Part shown: in pieces, positions 37,686 to 50,095 of the stretch | Layout of the letters: the number at the start of each line of letters is the position of its first letter | Numbering within the stretch: position 1 is the stretch's first letter | NCBI GenBank assembly: GCA_026545225.1 | Contig: CM048852.1 | Span: forward strand, 61,329,146-61,393,145 | DNA length: 64,000 nucleotides | Reading direction: 5' to 3' | Origin: Cornus controversa | Taxonomy: Eukaryota > Streptophyta > Magnoliopsida > Cornales > Cornaceae | Notes under the pieces: model-generated | What the model was told of the DNA's origin: nothing | Database searches by the model: none | What the model saw: only the letters and a program-made list of their open reading frames with translations | Program-made: the position numbers and the translations under genes

Positions 37686-38686
37686 TGTAAAGATTGGGTC
37701 CAATTTTGATTGATTTTCTTTTTATTCATCATTGTTTTGCAATAAATGTATTTTAAATGATATTTAACATGTTTTAAATGTGAAAAACATGTTTAGAAAC
37801 TTGTTTAGAGGTTTTGAAAATCTTTGGGAGTGTTTGGGTAAGTTTGAGAATTTTAGGTCAACGAGGCCCGAGAAGCGGGTCAGGTGGGCCCAAAAATTCA
37901 GAAATTTTTTGAAAAAAATTTATTTTTGATTTTGAACCAAGTGAAATGTTTAATGAGTTAAGAAAGTGATTTTGGAGCTGTAGCTATTTTTGAAATCAAA
38001 AACAGAGATCAGGAGGTACGTCAAGTGATTTAAGGGCAAAATAGTTATTTTGCACTTGTGTTTTGTCATTACATTTATATCTATATTGCTGGGATAGATT
38101 TAGGAGAAAGAAATCAGTCATTGAAGACCCTCTTAACCTCTTCTTTTTCTCCACTTTCTTCCCTTATTTTGAGCACCTGTTCCAAGAGGGAAAGTTACTC
38201 CCCTTTCTTTCTCTTCACTTTAGTGGGTTCAAAGTCCCCCGTAAGAGAGTTCCAAAAATTGGGGGTAGTGAGCGTTTGGATTTGGACTTCGTCCAAGAAG
38301 AAAATTTTATTCTCCGTGTCCCGATCAACAATTCTACGGAAGGAAAGTGAAATTTAGAGAAACTTGAAGTTTTGTGATTCTAGGGTTTGCTAAAGGAAGG
38401 CTGCAAATTTGAGCTAGGGGTGTTTCTTCCCTCTTAGTCGTTGATTCTAGGGTTTGGGTGAATTTGAGATTGTGTAAATTGTCCTAGCATGTATATGTGA
38501 GTGGTGGGAGTTGAGTGAATTATCCTTATCCCTTTACATTGTGTAATTATGCATGCTAAAGTTGTTCAATTTATGATATGTGATAAATTGTGCAATTACA
38601 CTTGCAATTTATGTGAAATAAGAGCATGTTTTTCTATATGGTGTATTATATGCATATGTGATTAATGTGCATGAAATTTAACCAAC
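37686..38686 (+). repeat. LTR-like dispersed repeat related to 1,080-2,083
   Basis: Patches shared with unit A include GAGGCCCGAGAAGCGGGTC (compare 1,224-1,243), GGAGGTACGTCAAG (compare 1,368-1,381) and the TGTGTAATTATGCATGCTA area. The two overlapping short frames at 38,058-38,357 are in this repeat and have no recognisable domain. It interrupts a copia LTR. Confidence 0.4.
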
Positions 38687-39259
38687 TGTAATACCTCGCT
38701 CCAACACATGGTATGATATTGTCCGCTTTGGGCCCAAGCCCGCACAGTTTTGCTCTTGAATTTTACCCCAAAAGGCCTCATACCATTTGAAGAGAACATA
38801 TTACATATAAGCACATCCCCTTTTTCACACCCAGGCGATATAGGATTGAGCACCCTGTACCCTGTCAGTGTGGTAGCTCAACCTAGTGTCTATCTTCACA
38901 CCCGCTCACTCACACCCGTCCACAAGGGTTACTACAATTCACCCCCCTACGAGGCCCGACGTCCTCGTCGACACACTTTCAGCTAGGTTCAGGCTCTGAT
39001 ACCAATTGTAATACTCCGTTCCAACACATGGTACGATATTGTCCGCTTTGGGCCTAAGCCTGCACGATTTTGCTCTTGGGTTTTACCCCAAAATGCCTCA
39101 TACCATTTGAAAAGAACATACTACATATAAGCACATCCCCTTTTTCACACCCAAGCGATGTGAGATTGAACATCCTGTACCTTATCAGTGTGGTAGCTCA
39201 ATCCAATGTTTGTCTTCGCACCCGCCCACTCACACTCATCCACAAGGGTTACTACAACA
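38687..39259 (-). mobile_element. TRIM (miniature LTR retrotransposon)
   Basis: Two direct repeats of 255 and 253 bases (38,687-38,941 and 39,007-39,259) flank an internal region of only 65 bases. On the minus strand the internal part starts TTGGTATCAGAGCC, a perfect match to the initiator-methionine tRNA primer site TGGTATCAGAGC (38,993-39,004), and ends in GTAGGGGGG, a polypurine tract, just before the second repeat. The repeats begin TG and end CA. Such tiny non-coding LTR elements are TRIMs, mobilised in trans. The two LTRs differ at many sites, so it is old. I found no clean target duplication. Small frames across it are spurious. Confidence 0.8.
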
Positions 39260-39268
39260 AACCCAACA

Positions 39269-39723
39269 ATCTCTACTTTGGCTTAAATTCCATTAACATG
39301 CTTCTCCATAGATCCACCTCGACTGAAGATTCCTTCACCTCGAACCAAACCATCATCCTCATTGGTGTTCAATTGCTCACGCATGGTAACTCATCAATCA
39401 ATCATCATCCTCATCATCATTATCATCTCTACCCCCACACTCTCTTCTTTTCTCATTCACTACTTTTCTGGATCGAAAATAGCAAACCTCCCTTCTTCGT
39501 ACCAATATCTTGCCCTAGCTTGAAAACGAGCATCCTCCAACTTGTTCCAAGACTTATTCCTCAAGGGTTTCACACTATTATCATCTTCGTGTCATCATCA
39601 ACTTTGATTATATCTCCATAACTCTTCACGGTCAACCTTTTTGCTCTAACACACCACCAATCTTTGGCTCTGATCTTCAAGACCAACCATAGGCTCTAAC
39701 CCACCATTGGCTCTGATACTAGT
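39269..39723 (-). mobile_element. Internal remnant of copia-type element
   Basis: On the minus strand the segment starts with a degraded initiator-Met primer site (TAGTATCAGAGCC, about 39,709-39,721) just after the LTR at 39,724-40,490. It ends with a degenerate purine-rich tract before TGTTGGGTTTG at 39,268. Only about 450 bases remain and I see no gag or pol motif, so it is a deleted or non-autonomous element. A frame on the plus strand (39,070-39,621) has no recognisable domain. Confidence 0.5.
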
Positions 39724-40124
39724 TATTGGGAATTAATCCTTCTTCGTTTGTCACAGCGGAAACATGTCATCACATCCACAATCATACAAGCATATATGGA
39801 GATAACAATTAAATACATCTACACAACACAATATTTTACATGATCACCCAACTCTAGGGTTACGTCCATGGAGAGAGATTTCACTATATTGAGAAGAGAA
39901 TATACAACATGCGAAAATCATGCCTACCACACACATTCTTTCACTATGTCTTGACATCTTTTCCCTGAAATTACTTATACTATCTCAAGGGCATAGCCAA
40001 GAATTTGTATAAGTGAGTACGAACGCAAAAGTTCGGGTCATAATTTATTTTTTATAAAATTAAGTAGGTACATCACTCGAGATTTAATAGGTCATCCCAA
40101 TTCTAAACTCCAAAAAATTGTATT

Positions 40125-40180
<56 letters not shown>

Positions 40181-40490
40181 AATTATAGAATTAAGTGGGT
40201 ACTAATGTACCCACTGGTGCCTCTGTAGCTACGCCCCTGTACTATCTCCTTTCCTCACGACACTCACCAATCCCTTACATCTTTTCTCTCTCTCTCTAAC
40301 CCTACCTCTATTTATAGAGTCTCCATAACCAATTCTTTCTTGAACAAGTATTCTCATACATTGTCTAATAAGAAGTTACCAATTCATTCTCAACTCAAAA
40401 ATAGATGTATACAATTTTCTCTCCAAGTCTTCAGGCTTCCAAAATGAAAAAAAAAACTACCGTAACTGAATTTGAGCCACAAACCCAACA
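39724..40490 (-). mobile_element. Copia-type 5' LTR with nested hAT element
   Basis: On the minus strand it begins TGTTGGGTTTGTGGCTCAAA and contains CTCTATAAATAGAGG (a TATA box at about 40,307-40,321) and ACCCTAGAGTTGGGTGATCA. It ends ATTAATTCCCAATAA before a primer-site-like sequence. It is homologous to the LTR at 62,105-62,645 and the fragment at 37,360-37,685. It is interrupted by the miniature element at 39,986-40,239. Confidence 0.6.
39986..40239 (+). mobile_element. hAT-type miniature element (254 bp)
   Basis: The ends are CAAGGGCATAGCCA and, on the opposite strand, CAGGGGCGTAGCTA, an imperfect inverted pair typical of hAT elements. It is flanked by the 8-base direct repeat TACTATCT (39,978-39,985 and 40,240-40,247). 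The interior is AT-rich with a TA microsatellite (40,129-40,175) and no coding capacity. Confidence 0.75.
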
Positions 40491-40734
40491 TAACACGCAC
40501 AACCCAGATTCACCCGGTATAAATAACCAACTGTAATGCAAATCTTCTCCTATATATGTGGAAGGAAGCATATATAATCACTCTGATTAACCTTTGTAAC
40601 AATTATATACGAGCTGGGCAATTAAGTTTGAAAGATTTGCAATTCGATCTTCTGTCTTCAAAGAGGGGATTGTTTAATTCTCATCGTCTTTTGGATGACT
40701 TTTATATACCTGAAGGAGGTGGAGAAATATTCCT

Positions 40735-42780
40735 AAATACTATCCCATTATGCAAATTACTCTGATATTCCCTGAAGTTTAATTTAATTACCCTCAAATT
40801 AAATTTTTTGCAAAATTACTCTGACACCCTAGACTAACAATCCGTTAAACAAGATCACATCTAATATACAATACCCACAAGTTATAATATTTTTGTGCAA
40901 ACCTCAATTTCTTATACTTTGATTGAGATTAATATTTTTATATATATTTTTTCTCCATATCAATGTCACACCAGCAATATCGCTACTGAGAGTAGTTTTG
41001 ACATTTTAATTTTTTTTATATATTAATTGACTCTAACGAACTTGATTGTCAATTAACGGCAAGGGTACCTAGAGTTTAGTCAACCAAATTTCAGGGGAGG
41101 TTGGTTGACCACTTTATTTTAAGAACTTTAATTTAATTCGAGGCTAATTAGGCAAAACCTCAAAGACGTTAGAGTAATTCGGGGCCGGCCCTGAGAATCA
41201 AAAAATGTTGAGAGGCCCTAGGCGGACTTTCAAATGAGGCCCTTTCTACCTAAAGTTTCACATGCGGATAAATTCTATAGAAGTGCAAAATTTTTATTAA
41301 AAGGAGACGATAAGCAAATAAAATATATTAATGTTGAAAAAAAAACTCTGGTCTTGGTGCTTTATAAATAGCACGATCCAGTTCACATAAAAAAAATTAA
41401 AAGAAAATATTTAATACACCTTAGTCACAAAAATCAAAATTGAACTCCATATCAAAGTAAATGTGATCGTCTTGCATTTTAAGTTGCAAAATTATCAATT
41501 AAAGTCCTCACAATTTTCAAAGAAAAGTTGTTGCCTTGCCGCCTGCTGCTGCTCGCCTGTTCGTTGTGAAGATATAAGAATAAAATGAAAGGAGTTCTGG
41601 AAAAAAAAAATGTCTAAGACAAATAGTTAGTAGTAATTTATTTTGTTTTTTTTTAAAATAAGGCCCAGATAATTGTATTGAACCATTATTATTATTTTTT
41701 AAATGAGGGCCAGATCATTGTATTGGATCATTATCATTATTTTTAAAATGAGGCCCACTTTGTTACTAAACTTTGGCACAGACTAGTGTATTGGATTATT
41801 AGTTACTATTTTTTTGAAAAAAAAAACATCTAGTGGGCTTACTAGAAATTGGGGGCCCTCAAAAAATTAAAAATTTTGGGAGCCCTAGGCGACCGCCTGG
41901 GCCGCCTAGGCCCAGGGCCGGCCCTGGAGTAATTTTTCCATATTTAATCGGATCATCCCAACTGGCATGCAGGGTTAAGATGAAAATGGAGCACAGTGAC
42001 TGAATCATGTTCCACGCTCTAAATGAGAATGAACACTGGAAAAATAAATTGATGATCTATAGACTATGAACTGTTAAGGCAAAACAGACTGTGGTTGGGT
42101 ATATGAAATTAAGTACCCCTGATAATTACAATGGCTATCAAATGTTGAAGCTTGTGTTTGATTGTCATCCATAGGGTAAAACTATATATGCTTGGGTATT
42201 AGTCCTTTAAACCAAATAATATCATGCCATGAAACTGATGAAGGAATTGGGAAGGCAAATAAATCATTTTCAAAATTATTCTTTTCGTATATAAATACAT
42301 AAAACAGTTGGATAGAATGCGAAGAAAAATATGGAGGTTGTGGTTGATCAACAGATTCTACTCTCAACAGGCAATTTACTCAAATTTCTAAAGCTATTTT
42401 AATGGGTGGTTTCTGATACAATGGATATATATCATTGCAGGATATACGTAGTGGAGCAGGTGGGGGTTAGAGTTTGATCACTTGGATCAGACTGAGGTTT
42501 TGGCTGAAAATAGTGAGTTAACTGTGCTGTTGTGGTGGTTTGGCTATGGAAATTCGCGTTTGTAATATGGAAAAAAATATTAATTTTAAGAAAAATATTG
42601 GGTTGCTATCTTCTATTAATGGTTGAATTATACTATCTGAACACAACCTTGTTCCAACAACTTTATTATATGCATTCGAATCACTTGGGTGCTTTGATTG
42701 ATTTGATAAAATTCTTTACTTTGAACTTGTCTCGATGAAGAATAGTATAATAATTTGTCTCTTTCTCTTTTCTGATCAAA
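40735..42780. repeat. Paralogous block, left copy (matches 62,672-63,890)
   Basis: Long collinear matches to 62,672-63,890 include GCAAATTACTCTGA, the TTAACGGCA area, TTGGGAAGGCAAATAAATCA and GATATACGTAGTGGAGCAGG. This copy has the extra hAT element at 41,180-41,926. The other copy has an extra insertion near 63,620-63,830. I see no supportable gene. The block ends upstream of the canonical cystatin. Confidence 0.8.
41180..41926 (+). mobile_element. hAT-type non-autonomous element (747 bp)
   Basis: The ends are CGGGGCCGGCCCTGAG and, on the opposite strand, CAGGGCCGGCCCTGGG, an inverted pair of 16 with two mismatches. The 8-base direct repeat GAGTAATT flanks it (41,172-41,179 and 41,927-41,934). 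The paralogous block at 63,115-63,122 carries a single GAGTAATT without the element, an empty site that fixes both ends. It has no transposase; the interior contains repeated AATGAGGCCC words. Confidence 0.88.
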
Positions 42781-42797
42781 TGAGAATAATTTGAGAG

Positions 42798-42800
<3 letters not shown>

Positions 42801-42844
<44 letters not shown>
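42801..42844. repeat. TA microsatellite
   Basis: An uninterrupted AT dinucleotide run at the junction between the paralogous block and the TGTGGGCTGGGG segment. Similar runs occur at 3,822-3,857, 17,740-17,790, 40,129-40,175, 50,058-50,092, 50,717-50,761, 52,534-52,572 and 62,869-62,911. Several sit at duplication junctions or transposon edges. Confidence 0.9.
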
Positions 42845-42846
<2 letters not shown>

Positions 42847-43529
42847 CAAGTGTGGGCTGGGGTTGTAGAAGTCGTGTCCAGTGAGAGTCCAAGCTGATAG
42901 AGTTTAAGAATGGTGAAGTGCACTTTGAGCATCGACCTCTTACTTACCAAAACAAAAATGTTACATAATTTTTGGTGAGTAGTTATAAAGATCTCGAACA
43001 CATATACACTCTAATTTTTCTATTGGAATGTTGTAATAAACTCTAGTTACACAATGACTTGAATGTAGATATGAATGATACTGATGGATCCTTCTTTCCT
43101 TTGGCCTCTCTATCTAAAGGACTAATTAAATTTTTTTTTGGGTAAAAAAATTCCAAAATTCTAATTAGTTCCATACAAAAATAAAAGAAATCATTGAAAT
43201 TTTAATGAAAATGTTTACAACTTTTCCTGTTAATGAAAGAAATCATTAAAATGGTGGAGTTTGTAACACTTTTAATGATGTACATATCACATTTACAACA
43301 TTCTCAATGCACAAATCACCGGTAAGTATTTTGTGCAAATTTTAACAGAGAAAGTGACAGAAAAAGAATGAGATAAAAAGAGAATAAAGGGTATTTATTT
43401 ATTGATTGGGCGGTATATATCCAATTCCATTAATGGCTGTCAAATTCAAGTATACTTTTACTGCAATATGAAAACGAACCGTGCACAAACGTACACGAGA
43501 TTGTAGATTCTCTCTCTCCTTTTGGTGGC

Positions 43530-43537
43530 TATAAATA
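43530..43537 (+). promoter_or_regulatory. TATA box of canonical cystatin
   Basis: TATAAATA, 68 bases upstream of the start codon, preceded by a TCTCTCTCTCC tract. The upstream region (43,130-43,550) is duplicated at 51,800-52,270 without a gene behind it. Confidence 0.7.
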
Positions 43538-43604
43538 CCAAAGCCTCAATTTCTCATTTCCATCACAAATTAAGCCCATTGATTTTAGAGTGTAGAGAGA
43601 GAAA

Positions 43605-43940
43605 ATGTCAGTAACCGTGCAGAGAAGTGAGGAGACCCTCCATGTGGGAGTTGACAAGAAGGGTCATTTTGTTGGTGGGTGGACTTCGGTATGCCCACGA
43701 GACCCGAAAGTACGAGAGATTGCAGAGTGGGCTGTCAACGAATATGACAAGGAGAAAGGGGCCCACTTGAAGTTCCTGAGCGTGGTTATGGCCTGGACCC
43801 AAGTCGTTGCTGGCACAAATTACAGGCTCATTATCATAGCTGAAGACGGCGTCGTTCCGCGCAACTACGAGGCATATGTTTGGGAAAAGCTGGATGGGTC
43901 TAGGCAGCTCACGTCCTTCACCCCAAGTTTGAAGGAGTAA
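43605..43940 (+). CDS. Phytocystatin (cysteine protease inhibitor)
   Basis: The intronless gene encodes 111 residues, the usual size for a small plant cystatin. All three protease-contacting elements are visible: GG at 24-25, QVVAG at 66-70 in the first hairpin, and W93 (VWEK) in the second. The plant helix motif appears as EIAEWAVNEYDKE (38-50). No signal peptide or C-terminal extension is seen, so a cytosolic inhibitor of papain-type proteases is likely, for defence or control of endogenous proteolysis. The start is supported by the TATA box 68 bases upstream and the TAGAGAGAGAAAATG context. It is the only cystatin in the window with an intact signature and probably the closest to the ancestral state. 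Confidence 0.9.
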   Translation: MSVTVQRSEETLHVGVDKKGHFVGGWTSVCPRDPKVREIAEWAVNEYDKEKGAHLKFLSVVMAWTQVVAGTNYRLIIIAEDGVVPRNYEAYVWEKLDGSRQLTSFTPSLKE

Positions 43941-45833
43941 AAGAAAATGTTATTTAAAACCAAGTATTATGGGTATAATAAATAAATGCTACTAGAACTA
44001 AAATAAAAGGGTACACGGTACACCTGTTGTTCGGCATGTTCATGGCTTGCTTTAATAAGCAGGAAATGAATGTAACTTGGTATTGTCTAATCCTCATCAT
44101 ATCATATATATTTTGCTTCTTTGGTTTACTCTCTCTCTCTCTCTCTCTCTCTTTTTCTGTGTGTTGGGATGGAATAGTGGAATATAATTATTTCATATTT
44201 AATTTTATGGATTGATCTCAATTTTTTTTTGTGAAAATATGTAAAGGAATAAGTTATGACGAGGCACGTACATCTCATGATAAGCTTTCTTTTTTATTTT
44301 CTATGTACAAATATAAGTAGGTGCACCTAAAAAATTAAAAGTGGATTTTGTGAAGATTATTCGGTTAAAATTTTACATCAAAATTCATTCATTTACCGTA
44401 AGTGATGACATCATGCATGGATCAATTTAATTTTTATATTATTTTTCTTTTTGTTTTAGTTTGACGGAATAAAACTATCATTTTTTTTAGTTTATTTTTT
44501 CACATTTATACCGTTTTACATATCATTGGAAACATGACACATATAACTTGTACACTATTTTTCATTTTCAAATTGTGCTAATTTAAAAGAGAACTCATAC
44601 AATTATGATTATCTTATTCAAAGAAGAAGAAGAAGGGAGGCATTTTAAGTCAATGGAATTGCTAGTGGGAGTATTCAAATGAGTTGCTTCTCTGTCGAAA
44701 CAGTGTGTGCATATGTGTGTGTATATACACGTTGGCATGCAATTAAACCGCTGCATACTTGTTTTCAGTGTTCAAACAAAAATTGTCTCAAGTCAAGATT
44801 ATTACCAGTAAAGGCAAAATGGGATTGAAACAGTTACGATCCTCATTTGAGTCAAAAGCAACCACATATTACAAGTACCCAATATGGGTACGGTTCTTAA
44901 AGTTATTAAGAAGGGACTAGGAGCCCGAGCTATATAGTGAACATCAGTGGGCAGGCATGGACCCATTATGGGCCCAGTGGAACCCACTTTATTAAAATTT
45001 TACTTATTTATAAAATTACCTATAATATTTGTTAAAAAATTAAAAATGTCTCCACTGAATTTTTGATAATATTCCACTGTATATTTGTGTTGTTCAAAAT
45101 TGTTCCCACTCATACAATTTTCTAGATTCATCACTGGTCATGGGTGTGGTTGTGAATATTTACCTACCTAACTAACTTTTACAAAAAAATGTCCGGGTGT
45201 ATTAGTTATATTGACAAAATAAAATAATTCTTTCGCTATAGCATGGGACAAAATAGAATATAGGCTTTTAGATAATGTTGAAGTAATAATACGTTTGATG
45301 GTGGTGATGAAAAAAAAGGTAACGAAACGTTGTATCATTCAGTCACTCCATGGCATGCCTTTCTCATGTACTAGTCATTATTTTTTTTTCATGCCATGGA
45401 GTTTTATCAGCACATGTTCTTTCTACATTTTACCAGTCATAATTTGTGTCTTTATGGACCACTGGAAAAAAAATCAATAAAGAATATATAAATTTATTTT
45501 AATCTCATTTTATCAAACTGACTTTTCAGATTAGTGGATTCACGTAATCCCATTCAAGCCTTTCTATTGATCAGTTCACACACAGTTTGTGACATTTAAT
45601 TTTCTTTCAAAAACCATGCTCCGACGTTAGTGGCAAATCCCATGTCAAAAACATTACTATATAGACACAGACTATTTAATTATAATAGGGTTTAGGAAAT
45701 TAAATTGTCAAATATTTTTCTAAGGATGCATCAATTGTGTAACTCAACAACAGCCAACCATGTCTGCCTCCTTCAATTTAGACTTGGTAGTTGATATCCA
45801 ATATATTTAACTAAGCAAATACATACACGCACA

Positions 45834-45865
<32 letters not shown>

Positions 45866-47760
45866 GTGTGTGTAGTGTAGTGACTGTGACGCCTCTTTCT
45901 TTGCTAGCATATATATCTGCTTTCCTTTGTCTTTTTTTTTTTTTTTTTGTACAATTATGTTAATAAGTGAATATTTTATTAATATAGCTAGTATCGTGTT
46001 CGTGTCTTCGAATCAAAATCAAGTAAAATCTTTTTATTCTTCACGAGTTATACGAAACATCAAGAAATCTATTTGTCAATTTTTTTATACCCAAAAAAGT
46101 ATGATTATCCTGAGCTGATCAAAATTCTCTTCTTTGTATGCTTGATTTTTTTTTTTTTTTTGTGGTGGAAGGATCCATTGAATTCTAACACTTTCAACCA
46201 AAAAAATGGTTTTGAAGCTCTAGTGTGTATACAAGTACAACAAGCGCAACGTAAAACAATATGAATTACTGTTACATTCGATTTGGGTTGATGATCTTAA
46301 TTCGTCGTGGACTTTCTCGAGAACTCTTTAATTTGAAGCAACAACGCATTAATTATTATATTAAATGCAATTCTCTCTGACCAGTTTGGCTGCCTAAAAC
46401 AAAGAGATGCTTTGTCTTCTGTCTTCATTCCTTAATTTATATATATTTATTTTTTAATTCATAGTTTTTCTTAATCCTTTCCTAAAATCCACCTTACTTT
46501 TCTCATTACTAATTTAATTAATAAACAAAAAGGAGGTTTAGACACCTCTCCAATTTGATTTTCATTGTAGTCACTGTGCACTAAGATCTCCTATTAGCAT
46601 CAAATCTTAAAATTAATGGAATTAACTGGATTCCTTGGCAGCCTCTAGATGTAGTAGATGTAGATTGTTGAAACCAAAGTTTGTTTGTTTGAATATATAT
46701 AATTTAGAGGTATGAAAGAGTACAAAAAAACAATAAAAATAGATATAATATAATAATGCTAACAAAAGATACATTCTTTTGAGTCAATTCTTATGAAGCT
46801 TTGTTACTTTTTCGGACTCTTTTGTCTTTAGGCTCTCTTGTGATTCCCCGAGATTCTATTTTATTTTCTCTACAAGAAAAGAAACCCATCTGAAATTTCC
46901 TCTTTTAGGGTGATATTTTTTTATTATGAATTTCCACATATATGAAGACACACGATAAGTTTGAAATAAGTTAAAATTACACACAAAAACTAGATGGAAC
47001 TTCTAATCATCACTTGTACAAGTGAAAGGAACTATAGTAGTTTTGTTGTGCTACTTCAACCTTGTCTTTGGCTAGCTTTGGGTATTGAATGTTACTTTCT
47101 AACTTTCTTCTTATTTTTCTTTTAAACCTTTTTCACTTACAAATGTAAGAAGAAATTGCCAGTTGAAGAAGTCATCCATGAATGTGTGTTCACAAAAACT
47201 TGAATTGACAAATATGAACACGTTAATTTGAGTCTTAAACTGTGGAGAGAAAAATGCCCACCAATGAGAAAGGGACCGGAAAAGTCAAATACTATAAACA
47301 GGTTCAGGTGCATGTGAGATAGATATGTGACCAATGATTTCGTCAATGTGAACGCTGTACGTGGCAACTACAAGCAGGTCAAAGATGGATTTCAGGAAAT
47401 CAAATTCAAATAAACAATATGATATTATATCTACTAACAGAATCATTGATATAGGTCAACGATAAATCAAGGAGAATCAAGGAATATTAGCAAAAAATCG
47501 GGATAAGTTAGATTGCATCTCATGTATAAATCCGATGAGGAATACAGAGGAGAGGAGAGGAGAGGCAGACAAATTCTAGTATTCAAAGCCAAGGCCTAGG
47601 CTAGTGAGATCATAAGTTCAAGTCCTTGTAATATGTCTTGATATATATAATAGAAGATTCTCAAATTCATGGAAGTAAGTCGAATTGTGTTGAAACATGT
47701 CAACCTTGCATGCCTATTATTCAAGTATACGTAATTATTGAGTGTTCTTGGTGTATTAAT
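43941..47760. other. Gene-poor AT-rich intergenic region
   Basis: No gene is supported. A CT microsatellite lies at about 44,131-44,153 and a short TA/CA run at about 45,833-45,867. The many short frames have no domain and low-complexity composition. The first 60 bases form the likely 3' UTR of the cystatin, with AATAAA-like words near 43,978. Confidence 0.6.
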
Positions 47761-47800
47761 TGTTTAACTTTATATTGAGCGATTTTTTGCATATACACTT

Positions 47801-47818
47801 TGGCGCCGTCTATGGAAA
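47801..47818 (+). other. Primer-binding-site-like motif of a Tat-type retroelement
   Basis: TGGCGCCGTCTATGGAAA resembles the TTGGCGCCGTCTGTGGGA junction seen after the 5' LTR of plant Tat-lineage Ty3/gypsy elements. The preceding bases would be an LTR end, though it lacks a clean CA terminus here, and the next 300 bases look like a degraded leader. No gag or pol is present. This is a fragment. Confidence 0.5.
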
Positions 47819-50054
47819 ACGATCAAATTCTTTCGTTAAAATCATGTTCAGTCGCAATCTGGTCTGGGTCTTGGTGAGAAAATATCAAGACAACAAAAAA
47901 ATACCACACTCACGAGCCCCAAGAGATGAACATGAAAAGTCAAGCCACCCATCCAACAGAGAGTTTTCCAAAGGAAACTGGATTTACATGAACTATACCT
48001 AATTTCAAACTGGAAGGTTCAACCACATCACCATCGGACAGAGCCTCAATCTCTAAGGCTAGATTTTGTATTACTTAGAACGACAAGTCAAGGAATGAAG
48101 GCTAATCTGCCGAAGGATGATCTCCTAAAGACCGATCTTTCAAAGACTGACCTCCCGAAGCTAATCACTAGACTATCCAGACTATCATCTTTAGAAAGAT
48201 AAGTAAAACCATTACTAGTGAATTCTATTTATTTGGATGCGTGTTATCAACTAAGTATTACAAATAATTAATCGCCATGGATGTGCTCAAGCTTTAGCAT
48301 CACCTTCACTCTTTGATTGAGCCTATGTTTCTCCAAATAGTATATCTTTGTATTAGTCCCCACAATTCATGATGCGTATAAATTACTAATCCCCAATTTA
48401 GGGCCCGTTTGATAACCGTTTATGTTTAGTATTTATTGTTTAAGTGTTTATATAAACAGTGTTTATGTTATGATTTTGTTTATCATAAACATGAGTGTTG
48501 TCTGATAACGATAAAACGTTTGACTTATTTTAAAAATCATAAACAGAAAAATATGTTTATTAATCTTAAACTGTTTTTTTTATAAAAAAAATTAACATAA
48601 TAAACTGCATAAAAAATCAAGTTTATGCTACAACAAATCTATATAGCAATAACAGAGCAAGAAATATGTATAAAAATAAATAAATAATATTGGGTTACTT
48701 ATATATCTACACACTGCAAATGATACTGTAAAACTAGAATGACCTACAACCCAGAAGGCCCTAACAAGTAGGGGGATACACACGATTTGATTTTTTTCAG
48801 TTATTGGGAGAATCGGAACCAGAAACGTTCCCAACGGTTCTTTAATTTTGAAATCGAAATAAATGAGTTCGGTTCAATTCGGTTATTATAGGAGTTGTAT
48901 TTAACCTTATAATAGTTATAATAACTTCATTATTTAAAATTTTTTACATAACAAAATGATTTTATAAATATATATATATATAACGGTTCCAGTTCCAAAG
49001 CTTGGAACCGGAATCGTACTGAACGGTTCGGTTTAATCCAATTTGTATAGAGTGAGAAGAGGGATTTGGAGGGCATACTCTTTCTCTTGAACTTCTTATG
49101 CTACTGATTTCTTTTTTATTTTTTTTATTTCTATTTTTTTTCAACACTGAAAATGAATGAATGATATGAGTACAAAATACCATTCTTGTTTCTTTGACAA
49201 GGAGATGGTTGAGACTTCTTTGTTTTTTTTCATTAAATAAGATTATTTTTTTTTAGCATGGGTGCCACTAAGTAACTATTTTTTTATTATCAAGTATATT
49301 AGTAATTATTCATATTGTACCCAATATTTTTTTTTCAAGGCAATTGATGCTCTTTAATTTTATCCACACTTGATAATTCTAATATTTTTATCTTAGTATC
49401 AAATAATAGTCTTTTATAAGTTTTTTTTTCTTTTCATTTTATCTCCTTGACGGATGAAGGTTAACTTGTAGCCACCGACACCACTTATGCATAGTATAAT
49501 TCCCCATAGTTAGTTCAATTGACCATTGATTGTGAAGTTAGTGGTGAAGTCAATAACCCTATATTCATCTCATATTTTCTACACATTCTATTTTCTCTTG
49601 TTTTATTTTAATTGATTATTTAATTTAGTTAGATATAAAAATCAGAATTCTTTTCTTTAAAATTTAATTAGAATTAGTTTCTGTTATCCAACTCATTCAG
49701 ACCATAATCACTGAGGTTCAACACCACTTTTGATAGTCCTATTCTGCAAGGAATTCGTTCTCTTCAGAAGTGGGGTACTTTTAATTGATACACTTACCAA
49801 CGAATCAAGTTATGTCCTTAATTGCAACAAATTATTAGGAGGGCAATTTGTAGTTTTACTGTTTACGGGGTTATTTGTAAAAGAGTAATATTTCAGGAGT
49901 TTTTTTGCACTTTACCCAAAATTAAATTTAAATATATATATAAAGAAATTGATATTTGACCCTCAAATTTTTTTTTTCATACTCCTGTGTCCTCCCCTAA
50001 CTGACACCAAAAATTGTGACATTAATTTTAAAGAGAACTCCTATTTGTTCACGG

Positions 50055-50095
<41 letters not shown>

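Noticed and set aside
38058..38357. Two overlapping frames of 95-99 codons
   Set aside because: They occupy the same bases in different frames within an LTR-like repeat and have no recognisable motif.
39070..39621. 183-codon open frame, the longest outside the retroelement and cystatins
   Set aside because: It begins inside a TRIM LTR and continues through a retroelement internal remnant. It has no domain, so it is a chance frame in transposon DNA.
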